64,000 nt of DNA from Prunus persica (taxonomy: Eukaryota; Streptophyta; Magnoliopsida; Rosales; Rosaceae). The notes beneath the pieces were generated by a model that was given only the letters and a program-made list of their open reading frames with translations, did not search any database and was not told the DNA's origin. Of the stretch, positions 22,875 to 33,839 are shown piece after piece. A program made the position numbers and the translations under genes. The stretch is taken from assembly GCF_000346465.2 (NCBI RefSeq), contig NC_034010.1, positions 28,994,787-29,058,786 on the forward strand, in the 5' to 3' direction. The number at the start of each line of letters is the position of its first letter. Within the stretch, counting starts at the first letter, position 1.

Positions 22875-24835
22875 ATGGCGGAGCCAGCACCGACACCAAC
22901 GCCAGAATCGCTGGTGGATAAGATCTACGGCCACCACGCATCGGCCTCTTCATCGGACTCCGACGACGACAAGAAGAAGTCCAAGCACAACGTCGTTAAA
23001 CCCAAGGTTGAAGACGACAAGCCGTCTACTCACGATTCCGTCAAATCCAAGATTTTTAGGCTCTTCGGTAGAGAGAAGCCCGTTCACAAGGTTTTGGGCG
23101 GTGGCAAACGTACTGTATTTCCCTCCTCTCTTTCTCCATAATACATTATTAACATTTATGTTTGCATGAATTCATTGTGTTTTGTTTGATTGATCAGAAA
23201 AGGTGGAATTTAAAGGAAAACTAAATTAGGAAAGTTAATTTTGGGGATCTGATTGAATAACGACTTTGCTGAATTAATATAATATAAATGTTCATTCCTG
23301 AAAAGTGTACAAGGATTTTCGTATAAGCGAGCTGATCTCAGTTTTTTAATTCGCTTTTGTTTCTTCTTCATATTATCGTATATGCGATTAAATGAAGAGG
23401 TATGCAGTGCACCGATGATTTTGTTTTGTTTTTTTAAATTAAATTAATTAATGTGCTGGGTTGTAAAACAAAGTTAGATAAATGAATTATTGTAGGGTTT
23501 TTGTGTGTGTAGTATTAGTGGATAGATTCCAATTGGTAGGCATTATTCAAATTGTTGATTTTGCATACTAGTTATTTTTTATTTTTCCTCTGCTTTGTGT
23601 TTTATATATATAATATACGTTTCAAAATGATGTAATGAAAATATACTGACAATATTTTAATAGTATTTTCCTGGTTTCTGATACATAATAAATATTTCAT
23701 ATGTTTATAGTATGTGGTTTAGTAGCTCACTTTCTTTTGATTTGCTGTGTTGGGTTGTGCCCGCGTGTTTTCATAATATTTTTTAAAGGCTGTCTATCAC
23801 TATTGGCATCTTCATTTTGAATTTGGAAACTGGTGATTTGTTTTTGAAATTATGCCTTAGAAAAGCTGAGATACTAAATCCTGCAAGAATTTCTCGACCA
23901 GTTTTCCGTTTCTTCATTTATGACTATGCCTGAGAGAAGAACCTTGTACCAAAAAGACCTTAATTATAATCTAATGTCAGTATTTCAATGCAGCTGCTGA
24001 TGTCCTCCTATGGAGGAACAAGAAAATTTCTGCAAGTGTGCTTGGTGGTGCTACTGTATTATGGGTTTTCTTTGAGTTGCTTGAATACCATCTAATCACT
24101 CTGGTGTGCCATTTATTGATACTCTCTCTGGCTGTCTTTTTCCTGTGGTCCAATGCATCAACCTTTATCAACAAGTAATGTTCTGGTGTTCATGCTATTT
24201 TTGGCAGATTTGGTATTTGATAGAATATTATATGGTCTTAACTTCACTATGTTCCTTGATCAGGTCTCCACCACAAATCCCAAAGGTTCAACTCTCTGAG
24301 AGGACTGTCCTTGATTTGGCATCTGCATTGAGAATTGAGCTCAACAGAGCATTTCACATTTTGCGGGATATTGCATCTGGGAGAGATTTGAAGACGTTCC
24401 TTGGTGTAAGTTGATCTTTCTTTCATAGTGGTGCTGTATGTGTAGGCAGTTGTTAGGATTATGGACTCATTAAATGATGCTCTTCTGGTTACCAGGTTAT
24501 AGCCATCTTGTGGATTCTGTCAGTGGTTGGGAAATGGTTCAACTTCCTGACCTTATTCTACATAAGTAAGGATTTCTTTTTAGTTTTCGATTCTCTTTAG
24601 CGTGTTTCTCGATTTTGATTTAGGAAACATCTGTTATTAACATCTCCTTGAATTTTGAATGGCAGCTTTTGTGTTGCTGCACACATTGCCGGTGATTTAT
24701 GAGAAATATGATGTGCAGATTGATGCCTTTTCTGAGAAGGCATTGATTGAGTTCAAGAAGCAGTACGCAGTGTTTGATGCCAAGGTTTTGAGTAAAATTC
24801 CCAAGGGCCCATTGAAAGAAAAGAAGAAGGATTAG
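22875..24835 (+). CDS. reticulon-like protein, RTNLB group
   Basis: Five exons: 22875-23109, 23994-24174, 24264-24405, 24496-24565 and 24666-24835. All introns are GT-AG, and the phases join to a 265-residue protein. The N-terminal 75 residues are acidic, Ser-rich and disordered. The reticulon homology domain starts at [20 protein letters not shown] and has two long hydrophobic hairpins, [20 protein letters not shown] plus [13 protein letters not shown], then [32 protein letters not shown]. These wedge into the outer leaflet and shape tubular ER. The C-terminus ends PLKEKKKD, a dilysine-type ER retention pattern (KKKD region). Length and architecture are standard for RTNLB1-4 type proteins. 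An 884-base first intron is AT-rich. Very high confidence in family, low in exact orthologue. Confidence 0.93.
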
Positions 24836-25522
24836 AGAGACACGGACCATGCTGATGCATGTGAAGTGTTTACTTAGGGGTACACTTTAAGTTACTGTGT
24901 TTTTAGTCAAGGCGGTGTTGAATTATTTGGTTCCATTAGATTACATCTTTGTGCGTTTATGTTTTAGTACTGGTTGGGTGCACACAGCTTAATGAATGAA
25001 TATATGCGTTTTAGATCTCTGTGTTTCTGGATGGCTGTAATTTTTATATTTCGGAACTTGATTATACATTTATTTTGAGTTCTATTTCCAATCCATAATG
25101 AAAATTATTATCCTTATATGCCTTAATTCCAAATTGTTAATCTTGGAAAGAAGCAATCTGATCTACGATATTGTCTGCATTAGTACTCACTTTTCAAAAT
25201 TTGTCCAAACTACTGACTGATGAATTAGTTTTACATTTTACTGTTTGAGGTCGATTGTTATCAATGTGAAATGTATTGCAAAAGAAACACAGAGATTATG
25301 AAACAAGAAGAATTTATGAATATATATTTTGGTACAAGAACTATAATATTATTACTTCTTATTTTTCTAAACACATATTCTTTTGAAAACAAAGTTAAAA
25401 ATCCAGCTCCGGGACGGTCGAGACTCAAGCAGCGAGGGAAGAGCCTCTTGAAGAAGCGAGAACGCTGGCCGCTAGATATTAGCCATCCTCATTGAGCAGC
25501 TCTATACATGAATGAAATGCTT
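24836..25522. other. intergenic between convergent reticulon and F-box genes
   Basis: 3' UTRs of both genes. The frame 25271-25495 is AT-rich and has no domain. Confidence 0.6.
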
Positions 25523-27574
25523 TTACTGGGTTTTGCTCAAGGGTCTTTGGTAGGCCCATAACCTGGAAAATGGCCCTCCATCTGAATCACTATCACTGTC
25601 TGAAGAAGATGCCATTGATAAAGAATCATCCAAGAGATACCCAACCACCTGAAAAAAGATGGCAATATGGTTATAGATGTAAGGTCACCGGAACCAAAAA
25701 TCTAAACAGAACCAGTGATTCTAAGAAGAAAACAAGAAGAACTAAAACCAGAGCAGATTTCATTCTTCAAATAACGGTCTTATTTGACAATATACGTTAG
25801 TAAGGACAAGAAACAAGGAAGATAGTCAAGCATCAGAATTAGCATTCAGTGAATCCCTGCCAGTTTCACTAACTAAAATCGAAAAACTAGAGCAAAGAAC
25901 AAGATAGAAAATACCTGACTGGGTAACACCGGCTTAATTTGCTGATTTTCAGAATTTAGTCCTGTATGTTCATTTGAACATTTCATGTTATCGAGCCAAA
26001 CAATCGTGTTGCAGTCCCTACAGTATCCCCTACTGGATTTCAATTTCTTTGAAGAACTACCTGAAATCCAAGCAGGCTTGCAAAGGTAAGAATGGATGAC
26101 TTTGCACTTGAAAGCTGACAGGAAGCAGAACAAGAATCCACGCAACGCACGTGCTTGCACCCAGGCATGCATGCCTGTGCTTCTTTGCAACTTATGTTTT
26201 CTAGTGACACAACCAGATCTAGAGGTATATTTTCTAAGGAGGTATATATAAAACATCTATTTTCTAGTGATACAAAGCATTTCAAAACAGATGCAGCAAA
26301 AGCATATATCTAATAAGATACCTAAATATGCTCGTTTGAAGGCTTCTCGCCAAAATAGTGTATACCCCCCTTCATCTTCAACCAGTCTACCAATCTGTCG
26401 ACCCTTAATCATCGCATCATTATCAGAATTCCCGAAGAAAGTAGTGTATTGTGCCTGCCACAAATTGTTCTCACTTGCCGCTATATTCCACAACCTTCAC
26501 CAAAACAATCATAAAGTATTATAGAGGTAATTGTTGATCCAAAGCAGTTTCCTCACAACATAATTGAAGGGAAGAGAAATCACCAGCAGACTCGTCCAAC
26601 AGAGACTAAAGATTGCATATCGAGGAAACTGAATATGTGAACAAGAACATCTTGTGGCAGCTGGGTTGAACCTGAAACTACAGGGATAGGAGACAAAAAA
26701 GTTAACAAGGATTGGATGCGAGGCTTAACAGATTAAACCTATCAAAATTTTCCGACTGTCAAACTAGGAACATGGAAAAATGGTGAGGTATGAGCAAACA
26801 TAAAAGTAAAATCATGTTACCGTTTTCTTCTTGGCGGGCTTTAGTGCGCCTCTTATGAGCAACCATTGCATTCTTATATTCTGTAACAGCTGCATTCTTC
26901 TTTTGCTTTGGCAACGTGGCCTCGACGCTCTGAAGGAGGAGATGGGCTGCCAAAACAGCATTGCGTGTCTGCATTCTAGTTTTGTAATAGCCGTCCAAAA
27001 ATTTCTTGTTACGAGAACTTAAACTTGATCCAGAAGAGTAGACAGCTTAAAACAATAACCAGCTCAAAAGTACGTTTGATCCCAGAAAGTCCAAAATTGA
27101 CAATTTTGTTCATTCAAATCAAGCAAAGTTTCATCACCATCCTCATTACAATTTGCATTATAACCGAATTAAGATAATTTAAGTATGATGGAAGCTCTCA
27201 ACGAATTAAAATTAACAAAATATTCAATTTCATCCAAACTTGGGTTGTGAAGTTTCCATTTTGAATACAAAATGTCTCAGAATTCGAATAACAGAAGCAA
27301 CCCAGATATCACAAAAAGTTTCTTTCTTTAAAAAATATCAAAACAAGAAGAAAGAGTTTATAAAATCCGAGATAAGGGAAAAAGCATACTCAGGGAGGAG
27401 ACGAAAGGCGGTGAGGGTGTCCTGGAAGATGAGCGATTGAAGATTCTTGGGAATTTTCTTGTAAGCGCCTCTGAGAATAAAGCTCAGCTCCTTACAGGCT
27501 AACGGGTACCTGTGAATTCTTGGTAAAGACTCTTTCAAGCCAAGTTTTTGGTATCTCTCTAATGGTTTTGACAT
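25523..27574 (-). CDS. F-box protein (At5g52880-like)
   Basis: Six exons on the minus strand: 27574-27390, 26975-26821, 26671-26584, 26494-26322, 26114-25915 and 25648-25523 (stop TAA). Phases join to 308 residues. The N-terminal region MSKPLERYQKLGLKESLPRI...FQDTLTAFRLLPE and the basic helix MQTRNAVLAAHLLLQSVE precede an F-box at about 115-145 (LPQDVLVHIFSFLDMQSLVSVGRVCW). A conserved tail follows, with NLWQAQYTTFFGN and a Cys-rich segment (GYCRDCNTIVWLDNMKC). The F-box should link the protein to SKP1 in an SCF ubiquitin ligase; the target is unknown. The exon 3 acceptor is ambiguous (TAG at 26678-26679 or CAG six bases further), giving two in-frame variants that differ by two residues. Transposon-derived sequence begins about 170 bases upstream of the ATG. 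A second copy of exon 1 is at 56279-56463. Confidence 0.87.
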
Positions 27575-28375
27575 GTTTTTTGTGATTCAAAGGCACAGGG
27601 GAGAGAGAGAAGAGAGTTCCTTCAGATATTCCAAATTTACAACAATTCTGATGGGCTGAGAAGCATAGTTGGGCTGTTTAGTCCTTATGGGCTGCTGATT
27701 CGATTGGCCTACTCATTTTTCTTAAATAGCCTCTAGGGCTCCATTTTTGACCACCTCTGATATTCCTTTTGTCTTCTTCTTCCTCTTCCCCTTCTGATCC
27801 TATTTGTGTATCAGAGCTTGGTTCCGAGAACACGGGGAAAAACCCTCTTTCTCCACAGGAAATGGGTTCCCTAGAGTTGGAGCTACATCTCCACAAAGAA
27901 AAACTCAGGCTTCGCTTCAGGAGCTACAGAACTCCATAAACTCCATGGCCTCCGCACAAGCTCACTTCCAGCAAACGCTTCTGGAAGATATCCGCGCCAA
28001 CTTAGAGTTGGGTTTGAACAATCAAGAACAAAGGATGGGTCCTCCTCAATGCCATGAACAATGAACCTGAAAATTCCTGTGTTTCACGGAGGAAACGACA
28101 ATCCAGTAGACTGGCTCTGCCTCGCGGAGCGTTACTTCAAGTACCTCAAGACTCCCGAGGAGAAGAAAGTGGAGATTGCGTCCCTTCACTTACAGGGGGA
28201 TGCGATTCCATGGATGTCAGGCTTGTACGAGCCCTACCACAGCTTGGATTCATGGTCGCAGTTTGTGGTGAGAACTTTGAAGTCCTTTGGGCCTGGAGAG
28301 TGCATCGATATAGATATTGCGCTCTGAGCAACCGGGATCAGTGAAAGAGTACACGACCGAGCTCCGAGGGTTTGC
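27312..28375. repeat. duplicated unit, copy 1: F-box exon 1 plus gag-like unit
   Basis: This segment matches 56202-57265 almost base for base, from TTTCTTTCTTT in F-box intron 1, through exon 1 and the promoter, to GATCAGTGAAAGAGTACAC at the end of the gag-like frame. Copy 1 is embedded in the intact F-box gene, so it is the source arrangement. Both copies are followed by a palindrome array. Confidence 0.88.
27748..28350 (+). mobile_element. degraded Ty3/gypsy-like 5' region: primer-site remnant and gag fragment, copy 1
   Basis: After a pyrimidine-rich leader, GTATCAGAGCTTGG at about 27808-27821 resembles the tRNA-iMet primer binding site found after plant 5' LTRs. Then comes a gag-type N-terminal region in shifting frames: coiled stretch SLQELQNSINSMASAQAHFQQTLL, then PVFHGGNDNPVDWLCLAERYFKY, EEKKVEIASLHLQGDAIPWM and LDSWSQFVV. 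This is the pattern of plant Ty3/gypsy gag (F-G-D-P--W---E-YF). At least one frameshift separates the two parts and a stop ends the frame after about 90 residues. No protease, reverse transcriptase or integrase is visible anywhere nearby. Confidence 0.75.
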
Positions 28376-28399
28376 TGTCCAACAACAACCATAAAAAAA

Positions 28400-28702
28400 G
28401 TATAACCGTGCGGCTATACTATTTTAAATTATTATTTTAAACCCTCTGTACTGTTAATAGTCTTTTTTAAAAAGAGTATAGCCGCGCGGCTATACTCTGC
28501 AGAAATAGAACTAAATATATAGTTTAGCCGGGCGGCTATACTAATTTTTAGAAACATTAATAAAACCAAGTATCGCCGACCGGCTGTACTATTTTTAAAA
28601 AAATATAAAAAGGGGTATAGCCGCCCGGCTGTACTATTTGTAAGAAAAACGGCTATAACAGGGGCCCACGTGTCAAAATACGTACAGCCGGTCGGCTATA
28701 CT
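28400..28702 (+). repeat. palindrome array 1 (six units)
   Basis: Units start at 28400, 28476, 28522, 28570, 28615 and 28682. All fit GTATAGCCG-NN-CGGCTATACT with few mismatches; the centres read TG, CG, GG, AC, CC and GT. Spacers are A/T-rich. CCACGTGTCAAAAT lies at 28666-28679, directly before the last unit. Confidence 0.92.
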
Positions 28703-28740
28703 ATTTTTTTTAAAAAAATTCGAACCAACGAGTTTTTGTG

Positions 28741-29046
28741 CAAGAAATGGGTTCCCTGGAGTTGGAGCTACGACTCCCCAAAGAAGAACTCAGGCTTCGC
28801 TTCAGGAGCTACAGAACTCCATAAACTCCATGGCGTCCGCACAAACTCACTTACAGCAAACGCTTCTGGAAGAAATCCGCCAACTTGGATTTGGGTCTGA
28901 ACAATCAAGAACAAAGGATGGGTCCTCCTCAATGCCATGGACAATGAACTTGAACTTCACTGAATGACGACCCAGTAGACTGGCTCTGCCTCGCGGAGCG
29001 TTACTTCAAGTACCTCATGATTCCCGAGGAGACGAAAGTGGAGATT
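28741..29046 (+). mobile_element. second, shorter gag fragment (copy 1b)
   Basis: It restarts at AAATGGGTTCCCTGGAGTTGG, the same sequence that precedes the gag frame of copy 1, and runs to GAGACGAAAGTGGAGATTGCGTC. A deletion near 28955 removes the HGGND region. It is joined directly to the inverted R-SNARE piece. Confidence 0.75.
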
Positions 29047-29395
29047 GCGTCTTCGACTAACCTGGGAGCGAAGATTATCAGTTTTGTCCACCAACAGCTC
29101 AATCTTATCACCGAGGTCAAGAACCTGCAGAAGAGATGAATTTCCATGACTAAAAATGGATGACATATTTACCTACTTGGAATCAGAATGAAAATCGGCC
29201 TAGGCGGCTAGGCGGTGGCTAGGCGGGCGCCTAGGTGGGTTGGGTCTTTTTTCGGTGCCGAACCCAGAGGACGAAGCAGTGACTGCGAGAACAAGTTCCG
29301 TCCTCTCTGCGAGTGTAAGCGTCGTGTTCGTTCGAATATATTTAAAGCGTATAGCCGTCCGGCTGTACCTTTAAAATATTCGAATGTAATTAGGC
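29047..29395 (-). repeat. foldback, left arm (inverted R-SNARE exon, CTAGGCGG block, one palindrome)
   Basis: On the minus strand this arm contains the R-SNARE exon (VLDLGDKIELLVDKTDNLRSQ), a short CTAGGCGG minisatellite and GGTGCCGAACCCAGAGGAC. It ends with a palindrome at 29349-29369. It is the reverse complement of 29696-30083 with small differences. Confidence 0.88.
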
Positions 29396-29695
29396 ATACT
29401 GTATTCTCATTTGGTCAAGCTGGTCTATTTCTACCACATCAAATCATATTCCTGAGGCTTCTGCAATATTATCAGCATACTATTGCTAGAACAAGAAGAA
29501 GCCTATGTAATAAGATATGCTTAATAACAGCAACAACAGCAATGGTATTCGTTCATTCTCGAAAGGACACAGCAACAATTGCTTAATAACAGCAACAACA
29601 GCAATGATATATTCCATCTTCTTTTGTATGATACGTCTTCTGTTGGCTCGACTCTATAAATAGAAATTATAAACGTACAGCCGCATGGCTATACT
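29396..29695. other. loop between foldback arms
   Basis: About 300 bases. The sequence TTAATAACAGCAACAACAGC occurs twice (near 29520 and 29583). A palindrome sits at 29675-29695. No coding assignment. Confidence 0.6.
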
Positions 29696-30083
29696 TTCTA
29701 ATTACATTCAAATATTTTAAAAGTACAGCCGACCGGCTATACGCTTTAAATATATTCGGACGAACACGACGCTTGCACTCGCAGAGGACGGAACTTTTTC
29801 TCGTAATCACTGCTTCGTCCTCTGGGTTCGGCACCGAAAAAAGACCCAACCCGCCTAGACACCACCTAGCCGCCTAGCTCCCGCTTAGCCACCGCCTAGC
29901 CGCCTAGCGCCCTCCTAGCCACCCGCCTAGGCCGATTTTCATTCTGATTCCAAGTAGGTAAATATGTCATCCATTTTTAGTCATGGAAATTCATCTATTC
30001 TGCAGGTTCTTGACCGCGGTGAGAAGATTGAGCTGTTGGTGGACAAAACTGATAATCTTCGCTCCCAGGTTAGTCGAAGAAGC
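29696..30083 (+). repeat. foldback, right arm
   Basis: Reverse-complement partner of 29047-29395: palindrome 29723-29743, then the GAGGACGAAGCAG region in the opposite sense, the CGCCTAG minisatellite, and the R-SNARE exon at 30006-30068. Confidence 0.88.
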
Positions 30084-31233
30084 ATAACTTATGTTTAGTT
30101 TATTAGGTTTGGGTGATGGAGAGTGATATGGTTTTCTCTCCAAGTTTTTATATTTATTTTAAAAATCATCTTTTAATTTCCTTTCCACTTTTGTGCTGTT
30201 GATATGGCGTTTTTATATGTTGAAAACAATGGTGTGTTTGTGTTGTAGGCCCAAGATTTCAGGACACAGGGAACAAAAATGAAAAGGAAGATGTGGTTTC
30301 AGAATATGAAGATAAAATTGATTACTTGTGGAGATCATCATTCTCATAGACTTTGTGATATTTTTGTCAATCTGCCATGGTTTTAAGTGTACCTAAGTTT
30401 GCATCCATGGACGCTTTCGTGCTGTCATGCGGCATTGGTAAATTGCTCTATCTCTGAGTTGCTTACCTTGTTAGGTTATGCCCGTCCTGTTTTGCTAGCC
30501 ATTTTAGGATGGGGTGGGGGAAGGTTTTGTATGTTTTTTTTCGCACTGGTTGTTGTGTAGTTTATATATTTGTCCTTGTCTTGTCTAGGGTAGATATAAT
30601 CAATCACTATCATATATGTGCTCCGTGTAATATAATGGATCCTTAATTAGCTTAAGATGTAATGGAGGAATGCTTGGATGATTGTAAATCAGCATGCCCT
30701 TTCGGAATGCTATTAAAATCTATTCCCTTATTTGCTTGCTTCTCGAATCTGTTTAAAACTATTGTGGTATTTATAACTAGGAGTTTTAAAAAGTCTGTTT
30801 TTTTAGAAAAACAAATCCATAAAAATCACGGGGCTACACAGTTTTTGGTGCTCAAAATCTCATGGATTTTTAAAGACTTCATTAAGCGGTAGACTTTGCT
30901 TTGGAGTGTGAGTTATAAACTTCAAAGTAAAGAAAAGTCATAGAGCTCTCCAGCTTTCTTCTCTCAATTTTATATGTCTTCAAATACTTATCATAGAGAT
31001 CCAAACTTTCCCACTATCATTATCATTGTAATCTCTCTTTCTCCAAGTTTTTCTTTTAGTTTTCTTTTTGTCACATAAGATAAAAGAAGAAAAATAAGTA
31101 ATTCATAACAAATAAAGATTTAGAGAGACATTCATGACTGTCACCCTGCCTATGGCCATTCTCGATAAAACGTATAAGCGAAAGCGGCAATCAAGAACAG
31201 ATCCTGTACAGGGACATGAGTGCCGTAATTCAC
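29900..31233 (+). repeat. 1.33-kb direct repeat, copy 1
   Basis: Nearly identical to 34826-36148. It spans the end of the CGCCTAG minisatellite, two R-SNARE exons, about 800 bases of AT-rich DNA and the start of a PHD-finger gene piece. Breakpoint: TGCCGTAATTCAC continues as TTTTTGTTGC here and as ATGTTTTATG in copy 2. Confidence 0.93.
30006..30385 (+). pseudogene. VAMP72-type R-SNARE fragment, copy 1 (frameshifted)
   Basis: Exon 30006-30068 reads VLDRGEKIELLVDKTDNLRSQ and ends at a normal GT donor. After a 180-base intron, 30249 onward reads [20 protein letters not shown]. This is the C-terminal half of a VAMP721/722-like SNARE motif, a vesicle R-SNARE of the plant secretory pathway. An extra base near 30323 shifts the frame before the membrane anchor. 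The longin domain and the first half of the SNARE motif are missing, so this is a captured gene piece with its intron, not a retrocopy. Confidence 0.85.
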
Positions 31234-32200
31234 TTTTTGTTGCTCCTGATGATACTTCTTTAAGCAAACCACCAGACTTGCAAGTTCATTTGATTGATAA
31301 GCGTTCATCAGAAAATTACAACAGAAATTCTGCGGTGAGATTTTAGAAAGTTGGAACCTGTTCACTTTTTGTAGTTTGTTTCATAGGGATATATGTTGTA
31401 TGTCAATCATCTTTATGTAGATAATTTAATAATCCATCCTTCCCTATTTTTCCTCTAATAATTTTGTTCTTGAAAAAAAATACTGAAAAGAAAAAGGTTT
31501 TAAGGGATTACCAGATACCACCAGAATGTGCCCTATTCAACCGACCCTTGAAAGCGTATCTAGTTGAGATGAACATTTAGATTTGGTTCTTTAATTTAGG
31601 TTTCTATGAAGATCTTCTCTTAGTTGTCTTAGACCTATAATTTATTTTTAAGGTCATTGCTATATTCTGTCTCACCTGCCTCTTTTTCTTGCAGGTATGC
31701 CATGTATGTTTTGTGTGCTGTGTTGGGGGTAACCTGAAGCACTGTGGAAAATGCCTTCAGTCGTATCATCTCCAATGCCTAGATAAGCCCCATAAGGAAA
31801 AGAAACACATTTTAGTGTCTGGCACAAGACAAATACCAATTAAAACTGTTCCGACAAGTCTTGATGAGGTTCCTTCCCAAAGGGATGCGTATGGGAATAA
31901 GTCTAGTGGCAAGAAAGTAGGCTCATCTTCAAATGCTAATGCTGGAACATTGGTTGATGATAATAATGTTGGAGGGAGGTTAGTTTCTCAACTGGTGATG
32001 AATTCCGCTGTAATTACTGCTGATTTTGTAAGACAAAAATCATCATCAGCAGCAGCAGTATTTGAAAGAAAAAGCAGGATTTTGGTTTTGCTTTGATTCC
32101 TACACTCTGAATTTTCCCTCTCTTCGTGGATGAAGCTAAGGATAGGGTTTTCTCTGAACGGCGTGATCCATCTCCATCTCCTCGGAATGTCACTGTAAGT
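31134..32200 (+). pseudogene. PHD-finger gene fragment (chromatin-remodeller-like)
   Basis: Exon-like 31134-31334 (MTVTLPMAILDKTYKRKRQSR...) ends at GTGAGA. After a 360-base intron, exon-like sequence from 31695 reads CHVCFVCCVGGNLKHCGKC and YHLQCLDKPHK, with stop at 32094-32096. The pattern C-x2-C...C-x2-C-x4-H-x2-C is the first part of a PHD finger. The last C-x2-C pair is absent. GGNL and YHLQCL resemble the PHD of CHD-type remodellers such as Arabidopsis CHR4; that assignment is uncertain. A third exon-like piece (DEAKDRVFSERRDPSPSPRN) precedes a donor near 32192. It looks like a captured 5' gene fragment, because its first exon is duplicated at 36049. Confidence 0.6.
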
Positions 32201-32874
32201 TCCCTTATTTATTTTTTATTTTTGTCAAACACTTTCGCTTTTTATTTTCTGAAATCTTCACGGTTCAATGTATTTATTGATTATTATTTCAAAATCGAGA
32301 CACACTCATAGATATGTATTCGCGGTTACATATTAGAATGTATGTACATATGTTATGCTTTGCTTTTAGACTATTCCGTTTGGTTTCCGAGAAAATAGAA
32401 TAGAAAGTAAAGTATGAAGCGGGTTTTGTGTGGCGTGAAGGTTGTGTGTTGCTTTGGTCTCTAAAGATGGGGGTGTTTTGTTTTTCCACTGGACTGTCAT
32501 TTAATTTAAAATATCACTAAATTATGATAGAACTGTGGTGAACTTTGTATTTCCTTCACGTTTACATGTATTTTGTATCTGGCTTTTACATCTGAATTTT
32601 GATATGAAACTAATCATGGCAGCAAGTGCTTTGTATTTGGAATGATATTTGTTTTACATATGAAACGTTTTCAGTTTTTTTTTAAGGTTGAAGAGGTTAC
32701 AGTGAGTAGCACCTATAAAAAGCATTGTTCGACTCTCTATTGCACATGATGAATTAAGTAGGATGATGAGTTGGTTTGTTAAATGAGTTTAAGGCTTTTG
32801 ATAATGTTATTGAATGATGAAACCATATTGGAGGAATGTATTGGACCTAAAAGATACTAAATTTATATTTATTT
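32201..32874. other. unassigned AT-rich DNA between inverted repeat arms
   Basis: I see no gene or domain here. It forms the centre between the forward gag unit (27.7-29.0 kb) and the inverted gag unit (32.9-34.4 kb). Confidence 0.5.
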
Positions 32875-33432
32875 TTAAATAAAATATCTCCCAACGACTA
32901 GCAGAAACCACTGTATTGCATGAACTGTCTCCTCTAGAAATGTCAGCTGCGAGAATTGAAAGAGTAGAAACTCATGCTTCGCAATCTCTATATCGATGAA
33001 CTCTCCAGGCCCAAAGAGCTTCAAAAATTTCAACACAAACTGCGACCATGAATCCAAGTTGTGGTAGGGCTCGTACCAGCCTGACATCCATGGAATCGCA
33101 TCCCCCTTTAAGTGAAGGGACGCAATCTCCACTTTCGTCTTCTCGGGAATCATGAGGTACTTGAAGTAACCCTCCGCGAGGCAGAGCCAGTCTACTGGGT
33201 TGTCATTCAGTGAAGTTCAGGTTCATTGTCCATGGCATTGAGGAGGACCCATCCTTTGCTCTTGATTGTTCAGACCCAAATCTAAGTTGGCGGATTTCTT
33301 CCAGAAGCGTTTGCTGTAAGTGAGTTTGCGCGGAGGCCATGGAGTTTATGGAGTTCTGTAGCTCCTGAAGCGAAGCCTGAGTTCTTCTTTGTGGAGTCGT
33401 AGCTCCAACTCCAGGGAACCCATTTCTTGCAC
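32875..33432 (-). mobile_element. gag fragment copy 2b (inverted)
   Basis: Minus-strand frames read EKTKVEIASLHLKGDAIPWM, LDSWSQFVLKFLKLFG and, further upstream, the GSLELELRLHKEELRLRF segment. It is the inverted counterpart of copy 1b, but keeps about 100 more bases at its 3' end. Confidence 0.75.
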
Positions 33433-33467
33433 AAAACTCGTTTTTTCGATTTTTTTTTTAAAAAATA

Positions 33468-33796
33468 GTATAGCCGACCGGCTGTACTTATTTTGACACG
33501 TAGGCACATTATATAGTACAGCCGGGCGGCTATACTTGGTTTTACTAATGTTTCTAAAAATTAGTACAGCCGGGCGGCTATACTTGGTTTTATTAATGTT
33601 TCTTAAAATATAGTATAGCCGGGCGGCTATACTTGGGTTTCTGATTTTCTTCAAAATAGTATAGCCGCCCGGCGATACTATATTTTTAGTTTTATTTATG
33701 CATGGTATAACCGCGCGGCTACCTTTTTTAAAGACTATTAACAGTACAGAGGGTTTAAAATAATAATAAAAAATAGTATAGCTACACGAGTATACC
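33468..33796 (-). repeat. palindrome array 2 (seven units, inverted orientation)
   Basis: Units start at 33468, 33516, 33564, 33613, 33659, 33705 and 33776 (the last two degenerate). The first six have a period of 46-49 bases. CCTACGTGTCAAAATA reads on the minus strand at 33489-33504, beside the unit at 33468, exactly as in arrays 1, 5 and 7. The arms fit TATAGCCG/CGGCTATA. Confidence 0.92.
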
Positions 33797-33839
33797 CTGC
33801 TTTTGGAGAGCAAAGCCTCAGGAGCTCGGTTGTGTACTC

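Noticed and set aside
28400..28702. Regular palindromes separated by short spacers look like a CRISPR array
   Set aside because: The genome is a plant nuclear one, spacers are A/T-rich and partly alike instead of unique, the units are palindromes with variable centres, and no cas genes exist.
29460..29620. Coding exon in the foldback loop (frame around GLFLPHQIIFLRLLQYYQH)
   Set aside because: Short, interrupted by the repeated AACAGCAACAACAGC sequence, and matches no family I know.
29047..30083. Helitron with terminal hairpins
   Set aside because: Hairpins are many and internal, and I found no TC start with a matching CTRR end next to a single hairpin.
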